DNA of 64,000 nucleotides from Okapia johnstoni (GCA_024291935.2 JAGTYA010000024.1:5580001-5644000), one strand, 5' to 3'. Numbered from the stretch's first letter, positions 1-10,710 are shown. Numbers and translations are program-made. Notes: a model not told the origin generated them from the sequence alone.

Positions 1-464
1 TGGAAGGTATGGGATCTGTTCTTACCTGAGCAGAGAGCCCCTGAGATGAGTGAGAAGTCACTGAGGAATGAGGGAGGGGGGTCCATGGCCTCTCTTTCTC
101 TGATACTGAAGGGGCCACAACGAGCTGAGCCAGTGACAGGGCTGGGCTTGGAAGCAGATCTTGAGAAATGCAGGGCCCTGAAGTCATCCTAGAGGGAGAG
201 AGAGCAGGTCACAGAAGGTCAGAGGCGGGATGGGTGATGCTGGTGACAGCTGAGGTTGGCACCTGTGCCCTGGAGGAGGTGCCAGTCCCCTGGGACATGC
301 AGGTTTTTCAGCAGCTGATCCCAGCTCAGTGCAGATGTGTGAAAAGCAGCCAGTTACATCAGTCCCGGTCCATTTTGGCAGGGCAAGAGTGGGACAAGAA
401 CACAAGCCCAGTGTAGACACAATAGTCCTGGGGCAGGACTGCCCTGCATGTCAATGACAAAGCC
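1..464. other. unique sequence, no gene recognised
   Basis: No repeat family or exon was recognised. Short open frames occur on both strands (168-416 plus, 184-420 minus) but overlap each other and resemble no known protein. Confidence 0.5.
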
Positions 465-505
465 CAGGGCCTGGCACATTGTAAGTGCTCAATAAATGCC
501 AGTGG
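465..505 (+). mobile_element. MIR or L2 3'-end fragment
   Basis: The stretch gggcctggcacattgtaagt followed by gctcaataaatgcc matches the shared 3' end of MIR and L2. It is too short to choose between the two families. Confidence 0.6.
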
Positions 506-659
506 TGTCATGGTGGCTCTTCGCTGCTGCTCTGTGCTTGTCTGTCTCTCTGTCTCCTGCATTCGTCTGGGAACCCCCTAAGAGCTAGGACTCCTGCCTC
601 TGCACTGGGCTGATTTGCTCTGGTTACTTGTCAATGTAGACCTGGTCCCTGGGGTCTGC

Positions 660-735
660 AGGACCACACTGCTGTGTCCCCAGAGCAGGTGTTTGTCCCC
701 TGCTCATAGCACCTGGACTCAATAATTCTTGCTGC
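660..735 (+). mobile_element. possible L2 3'-end fragment
   Basis: The phrase ctgctgtgtccccagagc followed by a decayed 'actcaataattcttg' resembles the L2 3' end (tgtatccccagcgcc ... ctcaataaat). The match is heavily diverged, so this is a weak call. Confidence 0.35.
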
Positions 736-1254
736 TTGTACAGGGTTCCCCCGCCCACATGCTCAGCAGGAACCCCTGGGCTCTGCAGGCCCACACCTGC
801 ATGTACCCCCCTGTCTCTACTCAGCGGACCTTGTTTTTCAAAATTTGTTGGACATCCTTTAACTGCAAAAAGCAGCTTATTTCAACATTCATGATGTCTT
901 GACAGTAAGTCTGTGCATATTCCCCATCTCTTCATCTTTGTTTCTGTTTCTCTCTGTCTCTCTCCCTCTGTCTCTCTGTCTCTCTTTCTCTCCTTCCCTT
1001 CCTCCACCAACAATATGTCTGGACAATCTGTCCCCTCTCAGAGGGACCATCAAGCCACATCAAGCAATATCTCAACACATGTAACCAGACTGCCTGGCCT
1101 GGGTACATAAGCAAATGTCCTCAAAAAAGCTGTGTGCGACCGAGCCCTGCCTGGTTCAAGGCTCTGCATTTGCTCTGCTGAAAACAAGGTCCGTTAACAA
1201 GGAGACACATAGGCAGTGCAGCCAGAGGCTGGGCTGTGTCCGGGCTGGACCACT
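736..1254. other. mostly unique sequence with a TCTCTG-rich tract
   Basis: About 935-1003 is a pyrimidine-rich simple repeat built on tctctg. The rest shows no repeat family or exon. An 18-bp word at 1091-1108 recurs exactly at 1680-1697. Confidence 0.5.
935..1003 (+). repeat. (TCTCTG)n-like simple repeat
   Basis: Repeated tctctgtctctc units with ccct interruptions are visible directly. The frames through it encode Leu/Ser-rich low-complexity peptide and are not genes. Confidence 0.8.
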
Positions 1255-1375
1255 TGTGGTTGTGGACTTGAGGTGTGCAACTCACCTGGTAGAGCCTCTG
1301 TGTCCTCGTCAGCAGAGGAGACAGTGATAGCACCTTTCTTGCTTGGAGGATTCAGAGAAATATAGAAATTATCAA
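1255..1375 (+). mobile_element. MIR SINE fragment
   Basis: A decayed MIR core is seen (cctctgtgtcctcgtcagc, then acagtgatagcacct and a ggattcagagaaat segment), in the order expected for the plus strand. The family is ancient and tRNA-derived, and this copy is strongly diverged. Confidence 0.55.
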
Positions 1376-1979
1376 CACAAGAAATAGGGCTGGTGAGCTG
1401 CTGAGGACTCTTGGGACTCCATGAAGTGAGTTCAACTGCCCCTCTCTGCCCAAGCTCAAGTGGAGGATCCAGATCCCAGCAGAGGGCAGCTTCCCATCCC
1501 CCATCCAAGGGGCAGAGTCAGGGGCTCACAGCCATGGGGGGTTGGACTCTGGGTCCTGGAGCTGCTCCCACATCCAGGGAGCCTGGGTACAAGCTTCTGG
1601 AGTCTGGAGCCACCAAGCACCCCTATTTGACTGACCTCCTGCATTCCATGTGGTGTGTCTGCCTCCAAAGGTGACATATTGCCTGGCCTGGGTACATTCC
1701 AGGCCTAAGGGTCCCTGAGCTTACCCATCCTGGGTCTGTTTCGAGTTTCAGGGGGTGGCCACGCCTCTGCTCTGCCATCTACTTCTGACCAGACCCTGGC
1801 CCTTGGTTCTGAGCCCTGGAGTCTGACCTCCACCCTCATGGCTTCCTGACTTCCCTGTCACTTGCTGAACATTTCTCTATGAAAGCTCGTTCCACAGCGA
1901 GTCTGGAGATGGGATTAATTTGCCATGTGAGTGGTCATCTCTGGATAATAGCATTCTTGGGGAAAGACTGGTCTGGCCC
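1376..1979. other. unique sequence, nothing recognised
   Basis: GC-rich sequence with overlapping short open frames on both strands (for example 1411-1674 plus and 1456-1677 minus). Neither resembles a known protein. Confidence 0.5.
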
Positions 1980-2050
1980 CTCCTTGAACCCTCAGAGCCC
2001 AGTACAGGGTATGTGTGTTCATAAGACTCTATGGAATGAATGGAATATTT
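1980..2050 (+). mobile_element. L2 3'-end fragment
   Basis: The order cagagcccagtacagggta, then a decayed ataagactctatgg and gaatgaatgg, fits the end of L2 with its short TGAA-type tail. Confidence 0.5.
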
Positions 2051-2119
2051 GAGGGGTCAGAGGTCATATCCTTGGCAATTTGGGAAGGGAGAAAGAGAGA
2101 GGGGAGGGGAGAACTGGTT

Positions 2120-2240
2120 TCCAAGTCCAGCTCTGCCTGGCTCAAAACACAGCCTTGGGCAACAACCTTCCCCTCTCTGGCCTCAGTTTCCTCGTATGGA
2201 CCGTGGGGTTGGAGAAGATGATCGCTAATGTTGATATGTC
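2120..2240 (+). mobile_element. MIR SINE fragment
   Basis: The core 'ccttgggcaacaacc ... cctctctggcctcagtttcctc' followed by a decayed gatgatcgctaatg gives the plus orientation. Confidence 0.7.
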
Positions 2241-2269
2241 CAAGAGTCAGCTGAGATCTGACTCCAGTC

Positions 2270-2500
2270 ACACAGTCAGGAGCTGACACCATCTACGGTT
2301 TAAACTCTGAGCTCTGGGATCCAATAGCCTTGGATTCCTGTCCACCTGGGTTCATAACTTTGAACAAGTTGCTCTGAGGCCTAAGTTTCTTTATCTATAA
2401 ATTGGAGTCAATAACAGAACATCATCACAGGGTGTTGGTGAGGACCCATAAGTAGATGTGTGCAAATCTCTTCACACTATGCTTCAGTGCTGGATCCAGG
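2270..2500 (+). mobile_element. MIR SINE, long copy
   Basis: A diverged plus-strand MIR: 'ttggattcctgtcc', 'aagtttctttatctataaat', then 'gggtgttggtgaggaccc' and a decayed 3' end. It lies immediately upstream of the GATGRT array at 2525. Confidence 0.65.
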
Positions 2501-2524
2501 GCTCTTCTTCCCCATGGGGATAAT

Positions 2525-2642
2525 GTTGATGGTGGTGGTGGTGATGATGTTGATGATGGTGGTGATGGTGGTGATGTTGATAATGATAGTGGTGATGATA
2601 TTGTTGATGATGGTGGTGGTGATGGTGATGATGATGATGGGA
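2525..2642 (+). repeat. GATGRT microsatellite array
   Basis: Imperfect gat/ggt trinucleotide units run without a long break for about 118 bp. Open frames through it give Val/Met- or Asp-rich peptides, which is expected from a trinucleotide array. It follows a plus-strand MIR. Confidence 0.9.
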
Positions 2643-2794
2643 GTGTCACAGGGAGACAATGGGTCCCTGATTCATGGTTTAGTTCTGCCTCAATTCTAAT
2701 CCCTAAGCCACCCCAGGTGACAGGTGGGAGGGGACCTACTAGAGCCCCAGGAAGGAAGGGACATAAGCATCATAGACCTTCAGGCCCAACCTAG

Positions 2795-3100
2795 GAATTA
2801 GTCAACAGATATTTATGTGCCCAACATTGCGCCAGGTGCTGGGGATACACCAGTGGATGAGAAAGTCCCTCATGGAGCTTACGTCCCACGGAGAGCAACA
2901 GCAAGTGACCAGGGAAACAAGCAAGTTACATCCTTTGCTGATGAGAAGTGCTGTGAAGAAGATAAAAGAGGTCTGCATAGTGGTGGCAGGGTGGGGGTCT
3001 CCTCTGCCTTAGGAGTAGTCAGGGAAGGCCTCCCAGAGGAGGTGGCATTTGAGCCGACTCAAAGGAAGAGTGTTCTAAGCAAAAGGCCCTGAAACAGAAA
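2795..3100 (-). mobile_element. L2 LINE fragment, antisense
   Basis: In order: 'gccaggtgctggggatacac', 'tccctcatggagcttacg', 'gtcagggaaggcctcccaga' and 'gcaaaaggccctgaaac'. This is the usual order of the reverse complement of the L2 3' region. Other minus-strand L2 copies here share these landmarks. Confidence 0.75.
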
Positions 3101-3133
3101 CTGCTTAGATTAAAAATAATTGCTTTTCTTGTG

Positions 3134-3494
3134 GAATTCCCTGGTGGTCCAGTGGTTAAGAATCCACCTCGCAACACAAGGGAGAGACACTGGTTTGATC
3201 CCTAATCTGGGAAGATCCCAGATGCCTTGTGCACCTAAGCAATTAAGCCCATGTGACACAGCTACTGAGCCCACACTTTAGAGCCCACCAGCAGCAACTA
3301 CTGAGCCCAGGCACTTCAACTACTGAAGCTTCTGTGCCTAGAGCCTGTGCTCCACAACAAGAGAAGCCACTGCAATGAGACACCCACACACCACAGTGAA
3401 GAATAGTCTCGGCTCGCCACAACTAGAGAAAACCCACGTGCAGCAATAAAGATCCACCACAGCCGAAAGATAAAAATAAATTAAATTAAAAAAT
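3134..3494 (+). mobile_element. CHR-type tRNA-derived SINE
   Basis: The head aattccctggtggtccagtg is the tRNA-derived part. It is followed by the 'aactactgagccc', 'gcctgtgctccacaacaag' and 'gaagccactgcaatgag' body and an AT-rich tail near 3465-3494. This is a cetartiodactyl SINE family transcribed by RNA polymerase III. It looks close to full length and old. No convincing target-site duplication was seen. Confidence 0.85.
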
Positions 3495-3614
3495 CTTTAA
3501 AAATTTTTCTGGTCCAAGATGTTGCTGTCCCCCTAATGTTGGCCCACACTCTGCTACCTCCTGAGACTCACCTCTACCTGTGCAGTGGGGACAGAACTCA
3601 TAATTTAATCACCT

Positions 3615-3745
3615 AGAAATTTTTTTACTGAGCATCAACCATGTGCCGGACACTGTGCTGAGCACTCAGAACAGGACAGACGTGGTCCCTGCCCACATGG
3701 AGCCGGCAAGCTATTAAAAGAGAAAGAGGCAGTTAGGATTAATAA
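3615..3745 (-). mobile_element. L2 LINE 3'-end fragment, antisense
   Basis: The run 'actgagcatcaaccatgtgc', 'cggacactgtgctgagcact' and 'tggtccctgcccacatggag' is the antisense L2 3' end. Confidence 0.7.
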
Positions 3746-3894
3746 CAGATAATGGTTTCATTGCAGCAGATTCAGACACTGACAAAGTCCAGGTACTGTA
3801 CTTGGCCTGAGTGATCTAAAGAGACACTTGGTCTTCACCCTGTGGGCATCAGTGCAGAGGCATAAATAGATAACAAAGACGATGAAAGCAATGA

Positions 3895-4110
3895 CAACAG
3901 CTAGTCTTACGATGTGCCGAGCGCCATTCTCAGGGTGCTACAGACATCACCTCCCCGATCTCCACACCAGCTTCCTAACACAGATTCACTCTCAGGTGAG
4001 GAAATCAGGGCTCAGAGAAGGGACATAAATTGCCTGTTCAACAGCCAACATGGGGTGAGACCTACCTCCCACCTCCACAGACTCAGAAGCCCACAGTCAT
4101 GACCCTCTAC
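3895..4110 (-). mobile_element. MIR SINE, antisense
   Basis: The antisense order is seen: 'tgtgccgagcgccattctca', 'aggtgaggaaatcagggctc', 'agagaagggacataaattgc'. Confidence 0.65.
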
Positions 4111-4214
4111 TTGCTCCCTTGCCCTAAAGACCCTGAAAACCTCTGCTCCCCAGTTTGACTGGTTGCCAGATGCCCCAGTCTGTGGACACAGAGTAGGACA
4201 GGACCACAGGGATT

Positions 4215-4300
4215 TTCTTTTCAATCCTTCATTTGTAGCTGGGGATACAGGTTCAGAGAGGCGGAGGGGCTAGCCCCAGGTCACCTCTCTGAGCAAAGGG
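4215..4300 (-). mobile_element. MIR fragment, antisense
   Basis: The piece 'ggggatacaggttcagagag' and 'ccccaggtcacctctctgag' resembles the antisense MIR core. Confidence 0.5.
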
Positions 4301-4339
4301 AGGGAAATGAACCAAAACAAGACAGCATGAATGAACTTC

Positions 4340-4510
4340 AAGTAAATGGTTCAGCATTATCCTCAGAACAAGCCCATGAGGGAAGCTGAATTATTACCCA
4401 CAAGTTACAGAGGGGGAGTTGGAAGCTCTGGGAGGTCAGGCTTCTTGTCTCAGGCTCACAGAGTAAGTGGCTAAGCCAAGATGTGCCCCCCAAGCCTGTG
4501 CCTGCTCTTT
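4340..4510 (-). mobile_element. MIR SINE, antisense
   Basis: The order 'caagcccatgagggaagctg', 'attattacccacaagttaca', 'ggctcacagagtaagtggct' fits antisense MIR. It is the third in a row on this strand. Confidence 0.7.
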
Positions 4511-4879
4511 CTCTTGCCTCATTTGCTTCTGTCACTGTCACCAGGAGGACTTGTGACTCTGTCTGGTTGGTTCCATGTGATGGACTCAGGCCTATCTGCA
4601 CGCTGACCTTGGTGTTCTCAGATGAGCCCTTTCAGTGGGGCGGCAGGGCCAACACACCCCACCGCATGACTCATTAACTAATATCCTACAGCAGAATATC
4701 GGTCCGTGCCCTGGACCTGCAGGCTGTTCCATGGGCCTGGAGACTGAGCCCGGGTCCCTCAAATGCTCTGTAGCAGGGCTGTGGGTGGGAGGGACTCAGA
4801 GGTGCCAGCAGGACAGGTGCCGACACAACTGGGACCTGGGGCTTTTCCTACTGGCAGGGCTAGGGAGAGTCCCCATCCC
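4511..4879. other. unique sequence, nothing recognised
   Basis: No repeat or exon was recognised between the MIR above and the L2 tail below. Open frames overlap on both strands. Confidence 0.5.
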
Positions 4880-4949
4880 CACCCCAGTTCAGCCCTTCTC
4901 TCCTTCGGCCTCTTCCCTGCTAACCACCCTCTGCCTGGATCCCTGGACC

Positions 4950-5055
4950 CAAGGAAGGATGTCATAGTTGCCTCTTCAGTTTTGTGTCCCAGAGCCTACA
5001 GCATCTGGCCAAGAACCAACTGTGAATGAATGAATGAACAAATGAATGAATCATT
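4950..5055 (+). mobile_element. L2 3' end with TGAA tail
   Basis: A decayed 'tttgtgtcccagagcctaca' leads into gtgaatgaatgaatgaacaa and a second tgaatgaatc. This is the typical L2 end with its short tandem tail. Confidence 0.55.
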
Positions 5056-5794
5056 GGAAGAACGTCCTTTCCACAGCCCTGACATCTGGGCTTTTGGCCT
5101 GCACCTGGACTTATGGGCATCTGGGCCTCACAGCAGAACCCCTGAGACCCCAGGCACAGGTACAGACACAAACTGATGTCCTGAGAAGGCTACCCTACAA
5201 GAGGCCTGAACAGACCCTGACTGCCAGGCTGACTGCTGCCTGGGCCCTGCCTGCAAGACAGACTGATGGCCCCACTTCTATAGTCTTGCACCCTGGCACT
5301 GTCCATGTGGGCCCAAGCTTCAGGACTGGGGCTGCTTCTGTCTCCCCAGCATCTCTGTCCCTGGGTCCATTCCCTCAGGGGCTGGGGTCCTGCTTGCTAC
5401 TGCCAGATCTCCCAGATGTGGCTGACCTGCCCACTCACCGTTCACAACTCCCTTTACTCTTTCCCCAAATGTCAACAAATAGCCATACCCCGCCTGCTTC
5501 TTTCTCGCCTTCCAATCTAAAACGTCCATGTCACTTACGGGGTAATTCACAGCCACTCGGCTCGCTGCAGGGAGATGGGCCCTAAGGAGGTGTGTGTGTG
5601 CAATGGAGCAAGACAAATCAAAAAGTCACAGCTGCAGTGCCCATCAGCCAATGGGAACCAAGCAGTCATCCCCATGCACTCAGGGGAACCAGATCCATCA
5701 AATGTTACAAGCAGCAAGAAGTCCCGGCCACCAGCTCTGCCTCTCCTGGTTCTGAGTTCTGGAGTCCAAAGTGCACAAGGTGGGGTGAATGTCC
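5056..5794. other. unique sequence with a 179-codon open frame
   Basis: An open frame runs from 5046 to 5585 on the plus strand. It starts inside the L2 TGAA tail and its product (Leu/Pro/Thr-rich) has no domain, signal peptide or membrane pattern that I recognise. The opposite strand is also open over 5320-5616. I treat it as a chance frame. Confidence 0.5.
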
Positions 5795-5885
5795 TAAGGT
5801 CATGGCCAGGCAGCACCAAGACTCAGACTAGAACCTGGGCTTCAAACTCCTGTCCTGGGTGCTTCCACTGCACCCACTACCCTGC
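5795..5885 (-). mobile_element. MIR 5'-part fragment, antisense
   Basis: The piece 'cctaaggtcatggccaggca', 'actagaacctgggcttcaaa' and 'ctgggtgcttccactgcacc' matches the antisense MIR 5' half. Confidence 0.6.
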
Positions 5886-6329
5886 GGGTTCCGCTCTCCA
5901 GCTGCTCTGACCCACTCCCGCCCCACAGCATCTTTAGCACTAGGGGCACCTTCTCCTGGAGCCCCATCTGCATCTGATTAAATAAACACCCTGGGGGAGG
6001 GGGCGGCCCCACTGTCCCCAAGAGGCAATCCTGAGGGTAAGATGAGGAATGACTCTTTCCACCCACCCCGGTCAGCGCTCAACCTCCATCTGAGGAACAT
6101 TCAAGTTCACAGAGGTCTCATTTTTATGCTCTAAGAGCATTGTCTATGAGAACTAAGTAGCATTTTCTATACTTAATCCATGATAACTGATCACACAAAT
6201 TTAAACTGTCCCTGTAAATCTGTATTCAATGCCCAGGTTTCAAAGTATTTAGGACCCTTAAGTAATGAAGTATTAGCACAAAACCCCTACTACTCTGGTT
6301 ACTTCATTTTATTCCCTGCAGCCCCCCCT
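5886..6329. other. unique AT-rich sequence, nothing recognised
   Basis: 6110-6330 is AT-richer than its surroundings and shows no repeat family I can name. Confidence 0.45.
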
Positions 6330-6930
6330 CGCCACTGCCCTTCCCTGCTACAGCCCGCCCTCCAGACAGCAGCCTCACGATCTTTCTAAAATACACATCA
6401 GACCATGCTTCTCCAGGGCTTCCTGTCCCCCAGGACTCCCACTGCACTCAGGAAAGTCAAATCTTATCACGTGGATCCTGAGGTCCCTTGGGATCCATCT
6501 CCCACTGCCCCAATCCTTGGTCACCCCACCACCACCACCACCCCCACAACCAGCCTGGGCCATAGGGACCCACTTGCCATCCTGCTAACACATGTCTCTC
6601 ATTTATCTCTCTCGGGCCTTTGCACAAGCTGGTCCCTCGGCCCCGAGAGCACCCCCTTCACTGGCACCTCCCCAGAGGCCTCCAGGTCTCTGCAGCCTGG
6701 CCCCTCCCAAGGAGGCCTTCCCTGAGCTCTGCACCCCCAGCCCCACATGCCTGTCTTCAGGCAACTGACCCCCTAGAATGAAACAGCCCGATTGTCCTCC
6801 CCCATCTGCCTCCCCCATCTGACTGGGAGCAACCTAAGGGCAGAGGCACATCTCACTCACCTCTGCAGCCCCAGCACCTGGCTTTAGGCCTGGCCCATCC
6901 AGGGCTTCGGTGCACATTGACTGAGGGGCA
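6330..6930 (+). mobile_element. L2 LINE fragment, sense, long copy
   Basis: One of the longest L2 copies in the window. Landmarks in order: 'gatctttctaaaatacacat', 'gggcctttgcacaagctggt', 'aaggaggccttccctgagct', then a decayed 'gcagaggcacatctcactca' and 'ctctgcagccccagcacctg' near the 3' end. A short CACCAC run (about 6525-6547) lies inside. The reading frame is destroyed. Confidence 0.75.
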
Positions 6931-7250
6931 AAAACATCAGGCTGGCCGACCACAGAGGTGCCACGTGTCCTGGTGGTTAGACTGTGCGTCTGGCCCCATT
7001 CATCACTCACCAATACCCTCATTTGCTCAGGCTGTGGCAGGGATTCCCTCTTACCAGAGAGGGCATTCCCAAGTCACCTCTGAGGAGTAGTTTTGATTCA
7101 CCTAAACTAGCTATGGTGATCTCATCTCCCTGACTAGTGATTGGTCTAGGAATTGCTATCTTCCACTCAATGAAATAGAAGCAACTTCCTCTTAGATGAG
7201 GCTCCTAGGAAACATTTCTTTTTCTAAATAAAAGAACCTCAGTTGATACA
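6931..7250. other. unique sequence, nothing recognised
   Basis: No repeat family or exon was recognised in this 320-bp stretch. Confidence 0.45.
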
Positions 7251-7339
7251 GGGCTTCCCAGATGGCACTAGAGATAAAGAACCCCCTGCCAATGCAGGAG
7301 ATATGAGAGTCGGACACAACTGAAGTTGACTTAGCAACA
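7251..7339 (+). mobile_element. Bov-tA SINE, internally deleted
   Basis: The head gggcttcccagatggcacta and 'ccctgccaatgcaggagata' joins directly to the 3' part 'gagtcggacacaactgaag' and 'gacttagcaacac'. The middle (GATCCCTGGGT to CATGGGGTC part) is missing, leaving about 90 bp of a unit usually near 200 bp. Confidence 0.75.
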
Positions 7340-7619
7340 CAACTTCTTGCTCTTTATAAATCAGGCAGCCTGCTATCCAGACATGTGTCCTTCCAGTAGC
7401 AGCTGACACTGACTAATGGTGGCAAGACCTTGAATAAGATAGTTAAACCTGAGTCCTATCCAAACAGTTCCCAAATCTGTTTCTGAAAAAACAAGCAATT
7501 TATTTCACCTGTTAGAAACAGCTGGAGTGGATGGTCCCAGACAAGTCCTCACAGGTATTCTCCATGAGGGGGAGGACCAATGCTGCACGGGCCAATGCAG
7601 AGCCTGGTACAATAGGAAA

Positions 7620-7885
7620 AATTGCTAAATGTGTCAAGAGCTCACCATGTGTGGACATGGATCTAAGCCGTTTGTATGAATCATCTCCCTCAATTCTCAT
7701 CACATTCCTGTAAGATAAGTACTAATATCAACATCCCTCTTTTTGTTTACAAATGAGAAAACTGAGGCACAGAGGGGCTGAGTCACCTGCTCTGGGACAC
7801 ACAGCCAGCAAGTGGCAGAGACGAGACGTGAGCCCAGGCAGTCAGATCCCAGAGCTCACACTCCTGACCGTCGTGCTGCGCTGGC
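7620..7885 (-). mobile_element. MIR SINE, antisense, near full length
   Basis: Landmarks in order: 'aagagctcaccatgtgtgga', 'aatgagaaaactgaggcaca', 'gacacacagccagcaagtgg', 'gtgagcccaggcagtcagat'. One of the best preserved antisense MIR copies here. Confidence 0.8.
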
Positions 7886-7940
7886 CTAGTGGGTAGGAGG
7901 TGCTCAAAGGATGCCTGCTGACCAGATGAATGAACGCATT
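7886..7940 (+). mobile_element. L2 3'-tail fragment
   Basis: The piece 'gtgggtaggaggtgctcaaa' followed by a decayed 'gaccagatgaatgaac' is an L2-type 3' end abutting the antisense MIR. Confidence 0.5.
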
Positions 7941-8080
7941 GAGACAGGTGCTGGGGAACACGTGGGCTTCTAATCCAGCTCCTTCCATCACTGCCTTGGT
8001 TTATGAGGGGCTCCTGAGGAGACCCTGAACCCAGAGGGCAGTGGGCAGACCCCTGAGCCCACTCTCCACCCCTCTATACA

Positions 8081-8166
8081 CACAATCCCCACCCCCACTC
8101 CTACCCACGCATATCCCCACTCCCACTTCTACGCACACATATCCTTACCCCCCTCATCCATACCCA
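8081..8166 (+). repeat. three-copy 28-29 bp minisatellite
   Basis: Three imperfect C-rich units are visible at 8081-8109, 8110-8137 and 8138-8166. Copies 2 and 3 open with catatcc, and all share a core of C-runs broken by 'act' or 'cat'. Confidence 0.75.
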
Positions 8167-8939
8167 CACCCCTAAGGCTGTGTCTCCCCAGCCTCACTGG
8201 CCCTTAGGGGTGTCACTGGCCCATCTCAGTCCTCAGATACCTCCTCGATTCCATCTGTGATTGAGACAACACATTTGCTCTTATATTAACTTTTATTGCT
8301 TATTGATTTTCTCTGCCCTGTCTCAGCCATGTCCATTTTTATCTGTTTCAAGCAGTAGAAGCCATTCAGTGGGAGAAGCAAGCGAGCGGACAAACAAGGA
8401 CCTCTATTAAGGGGGCCATTGCCCTTGATGGGGGAAGAAGGAGCCCACCCTTCACACTGGCCGCATGTACTGGGCTGGGAGAGCCCTGGGAGGGGGCTGC
8501 CACCCACTTCACCCAATGAAGTCCCGGATCTGAGATGGGGATGTCATCTGGGGTGACAGAGGAAAAGGCCCCGAGTGTGGCTGCAGGGGTGTGTCTGAGT
8601 GGAGGTCAGGGGAAGGTTGGGGTGGGGGCCTCAGCAGGGTTCAGACCTGGTGGGTGGGTACAGGGAAGGAAACAGGAGGTGAAGCCAGAGGCCAGATCCC
8701 GAGAGACAGAGGCTCTGAGCTGCACTCAGAGGGCCCAGGGCCCTGTTCACCCTCCTATTCTCTGCCCTCCCTGAGGAATGTGTTTGCGTCTGGGCTGGGA
8801 CAGGCAGGGCGCACTGGGTTGCACACCGCCATCTGAGTCCCCGTCCCAGCATTCCTCCTGAGGTGAGGAAATGGATGGTTGACCTCTATGCACCCCATGG
8901 GGAGCTTTCTGGAGCCCTGTCCTGAAGGAGAGAAAGCCC
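8167..8939. other. unique sequence, nothing recognised
   Basis: 8535-8840 is open in several frames on both strands but no protein family is recognised. The sequence is G-rich over 8580-8690. Confidence 0.5.
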
Positions 8940-9070
8940 TAAGCTGGGTTTCTTCTTCTGTAAGGAGAGAATAATAGTAGCTGTTTCTGAGGGTGTTGGG
9001 GAGGGCAGGTCGTGAGGTCTTATCAAAAGCCCTCATTGACAAACACCTAGCGCAACAGGAGCTCAGTGGA
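8940..9070 (+). mobile_element. MIR SINE 3' half
   Basis: A decayed 'tttcttcttctgtaaggaga', 'gaataatagtagctgtttct' and 'gagggtgttggggaggg' follow the MIR plus-strand order and run directly into the GATGRT array. Confidence 0.6.
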
Positions 9071-9074
9071 GGAG

Positions 9075-9410
9075 TCATGAATGATGATGATGACTATGAT
9101 GAGATAGTTATGCTGTTGCTGACGGTGCTGATGCTTGTGACGATGATGGTAATGATAACGATGAGGATGGTGATGATGGTGGTGGTGATAGTGGGAACGA
9201 TAAACATGATAACGAAGAATATAATGATGATAACGACAATGGTGATGATGGCATTGCTGATAATGATGGTGATGGTGGTACTGATAATGATGGTGGTAAT
9301 CATGTTGGTGATGATGATGATGGCAAAGAGGGTGATGATGGTGATGATGACAAGAACAATATCAGTGATGTTGGTGATCATGATGATGGTGGAGGTAGTA
9401 GTGATAGAGG
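9075..9410 (+). repeat. GATGRT microsatellite array
   Basis: About 335 bp of imperfect gatgat/ggtgat units with 'aac' and 'aat' variants. Both strands are open for long distances only because of the trinucleotide-rich composition. It is directly downstream of a plus-strand MIR 3' half. Confidence 0.9.
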
Positions 9411-9579
9411 GGAAGGATGCAGACAGAAAACCATGAGTGACACCTGACCTTTCATCCCTAATTATGCATCCTCATAATGCCATGCCCCCCTAATATGGTA
9501 GCCCTGATCCCAACTGCCATTCCCCAAGCTTTCATATTATGTCGGGGTCATGACCTTCAAGGACTATAATTCCCACAAC

Positions 9580-9672
9580 TGCAGGGACAGGGTCTGTTTC
9601 ACTCATAGATCTGTTCCCAGCAGCCAGCTCAATGCCTGGCTCATTACAGGTATGCACTAAGCATCTCTCCAA
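9580..9672 (+). mobile_element. L2 3'-end fragment
   Basis: The run 'cagggacagggtctgtttca', 'gatctgttcccagcagccag' and 'ctcaatgcctggctcattac' matches the sense L2 3' end. Confidence 0.65.
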
Positions 9673-10554
9673 CGGCTGGAGGAGGAGGCAAAAGAAGCAG
9701 GAACAGGTTCCTCCCTGTCCCCCATTCCTGCAGAATTGCAGGCTGCTCTTTCACTGCCTGTCACTCAGCATCCACATTCCTGGGTCTCAGAGGGCACCAT
9801 GAGGGCTTGGAAACCAGGACTCAGGAGTCTCCTTCCCAGGGATTGTTCTTCCAGCTCCTTGCCTGTCTTCATTCATGGCAGCTTGTGTTCCAAGACCATT
9901 AGTCACCTCATGGTGATATTGACATTTACCAGTGAAGAGGCACTATTGTCTCTGATTCTCACAGTGCATACTAATGGGGAGGAGATCAAGGAGCTTTGGT
10001 GAACTTCAAGGACCACGAGGCTCCCCCAGGGATGTCCAGTGTGAGCTCTCCTAGAGCCCACAGAGATGCAGAGTCCACCACCTCCAATCTTCCAGGTGAC
10101 CCGGGCTTGTTGGAAGGTGGCTACCAAGTGGCAGGGCTGGGAGTCTATTCCACTCTGTCCCTCCATCCAGGGCTTGGCGCTCTCCTCTTCTGACCTCTCC
10201 AGGATGGTTTGCATCCCAAGTAGCCCCATCCAGCCTCTCTGCACTTGACCCAGGGTCAAATACTGCACTTGGGGAGGGTAACACTCAAGTCAATGGAAGC
10301 CTGAATCTCTCTGCAGTCTGCTTTTCTTCCCAGCCCGTAGTCATCCGGCAGTCACAAAGCCAACATTTCCTGTATAGGCAGGAAGCAGGAGGGATTCTTG
10401 CTCTGCCAAATGCCTGAGTGACCTAGGAGTCAATTTCCTCTTATACTGTTGGCAATAAGTTAGGGTGAGAGGAAGACCACAGGTCATGTATCACCCAGCT
10501 CCCAGCTGAGTGGGGAGTGAGGTAAGCTAGCAGTGGAGGTTTAAGGAACACAGG
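9673..10554. other. unique sequence, nothing recognised
   Basis: The longest frame is minus 9903-10268, overlapped by several plus frames. None resembles a known protein. Confidence 0.5.
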
Positions 10555-10710
10555 GTCAGGGACAGGCAGTCATCTCTCAGTTTATTGATGAGGGAACACA
10601 AGTCCAGAGAGGTGAAGTGATTTGCCTGGGGTCTCACAGCACAGTGACCACAGAGCCAGGATGGAAACTCAGCTCTGCCAACACTGTGCTCTTTCCAGGA
10701 CACAGCACTA
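10555..10710 (-). mobile_element. MIR SINE, antisense
   Basis: Landmarks 'cagtttattgatgagggaac', 'cagagaggtgaagtgatttg' and 'ggggtctcacagcacagtga' give antisense MIR. Confidence 0.75.

Noticed and set aside
5046..5585. 179-codon plus-strand frame as a gene
   Set aside because: It begins inside the L2 TGAA tail, the opposite strand is also open, and no domain or signal is recognisable.
9094..9436. Met- or Ile-rich frames at 9 kb as membrane proteins
   Set aside because: Same artefact from a GATGRT array.
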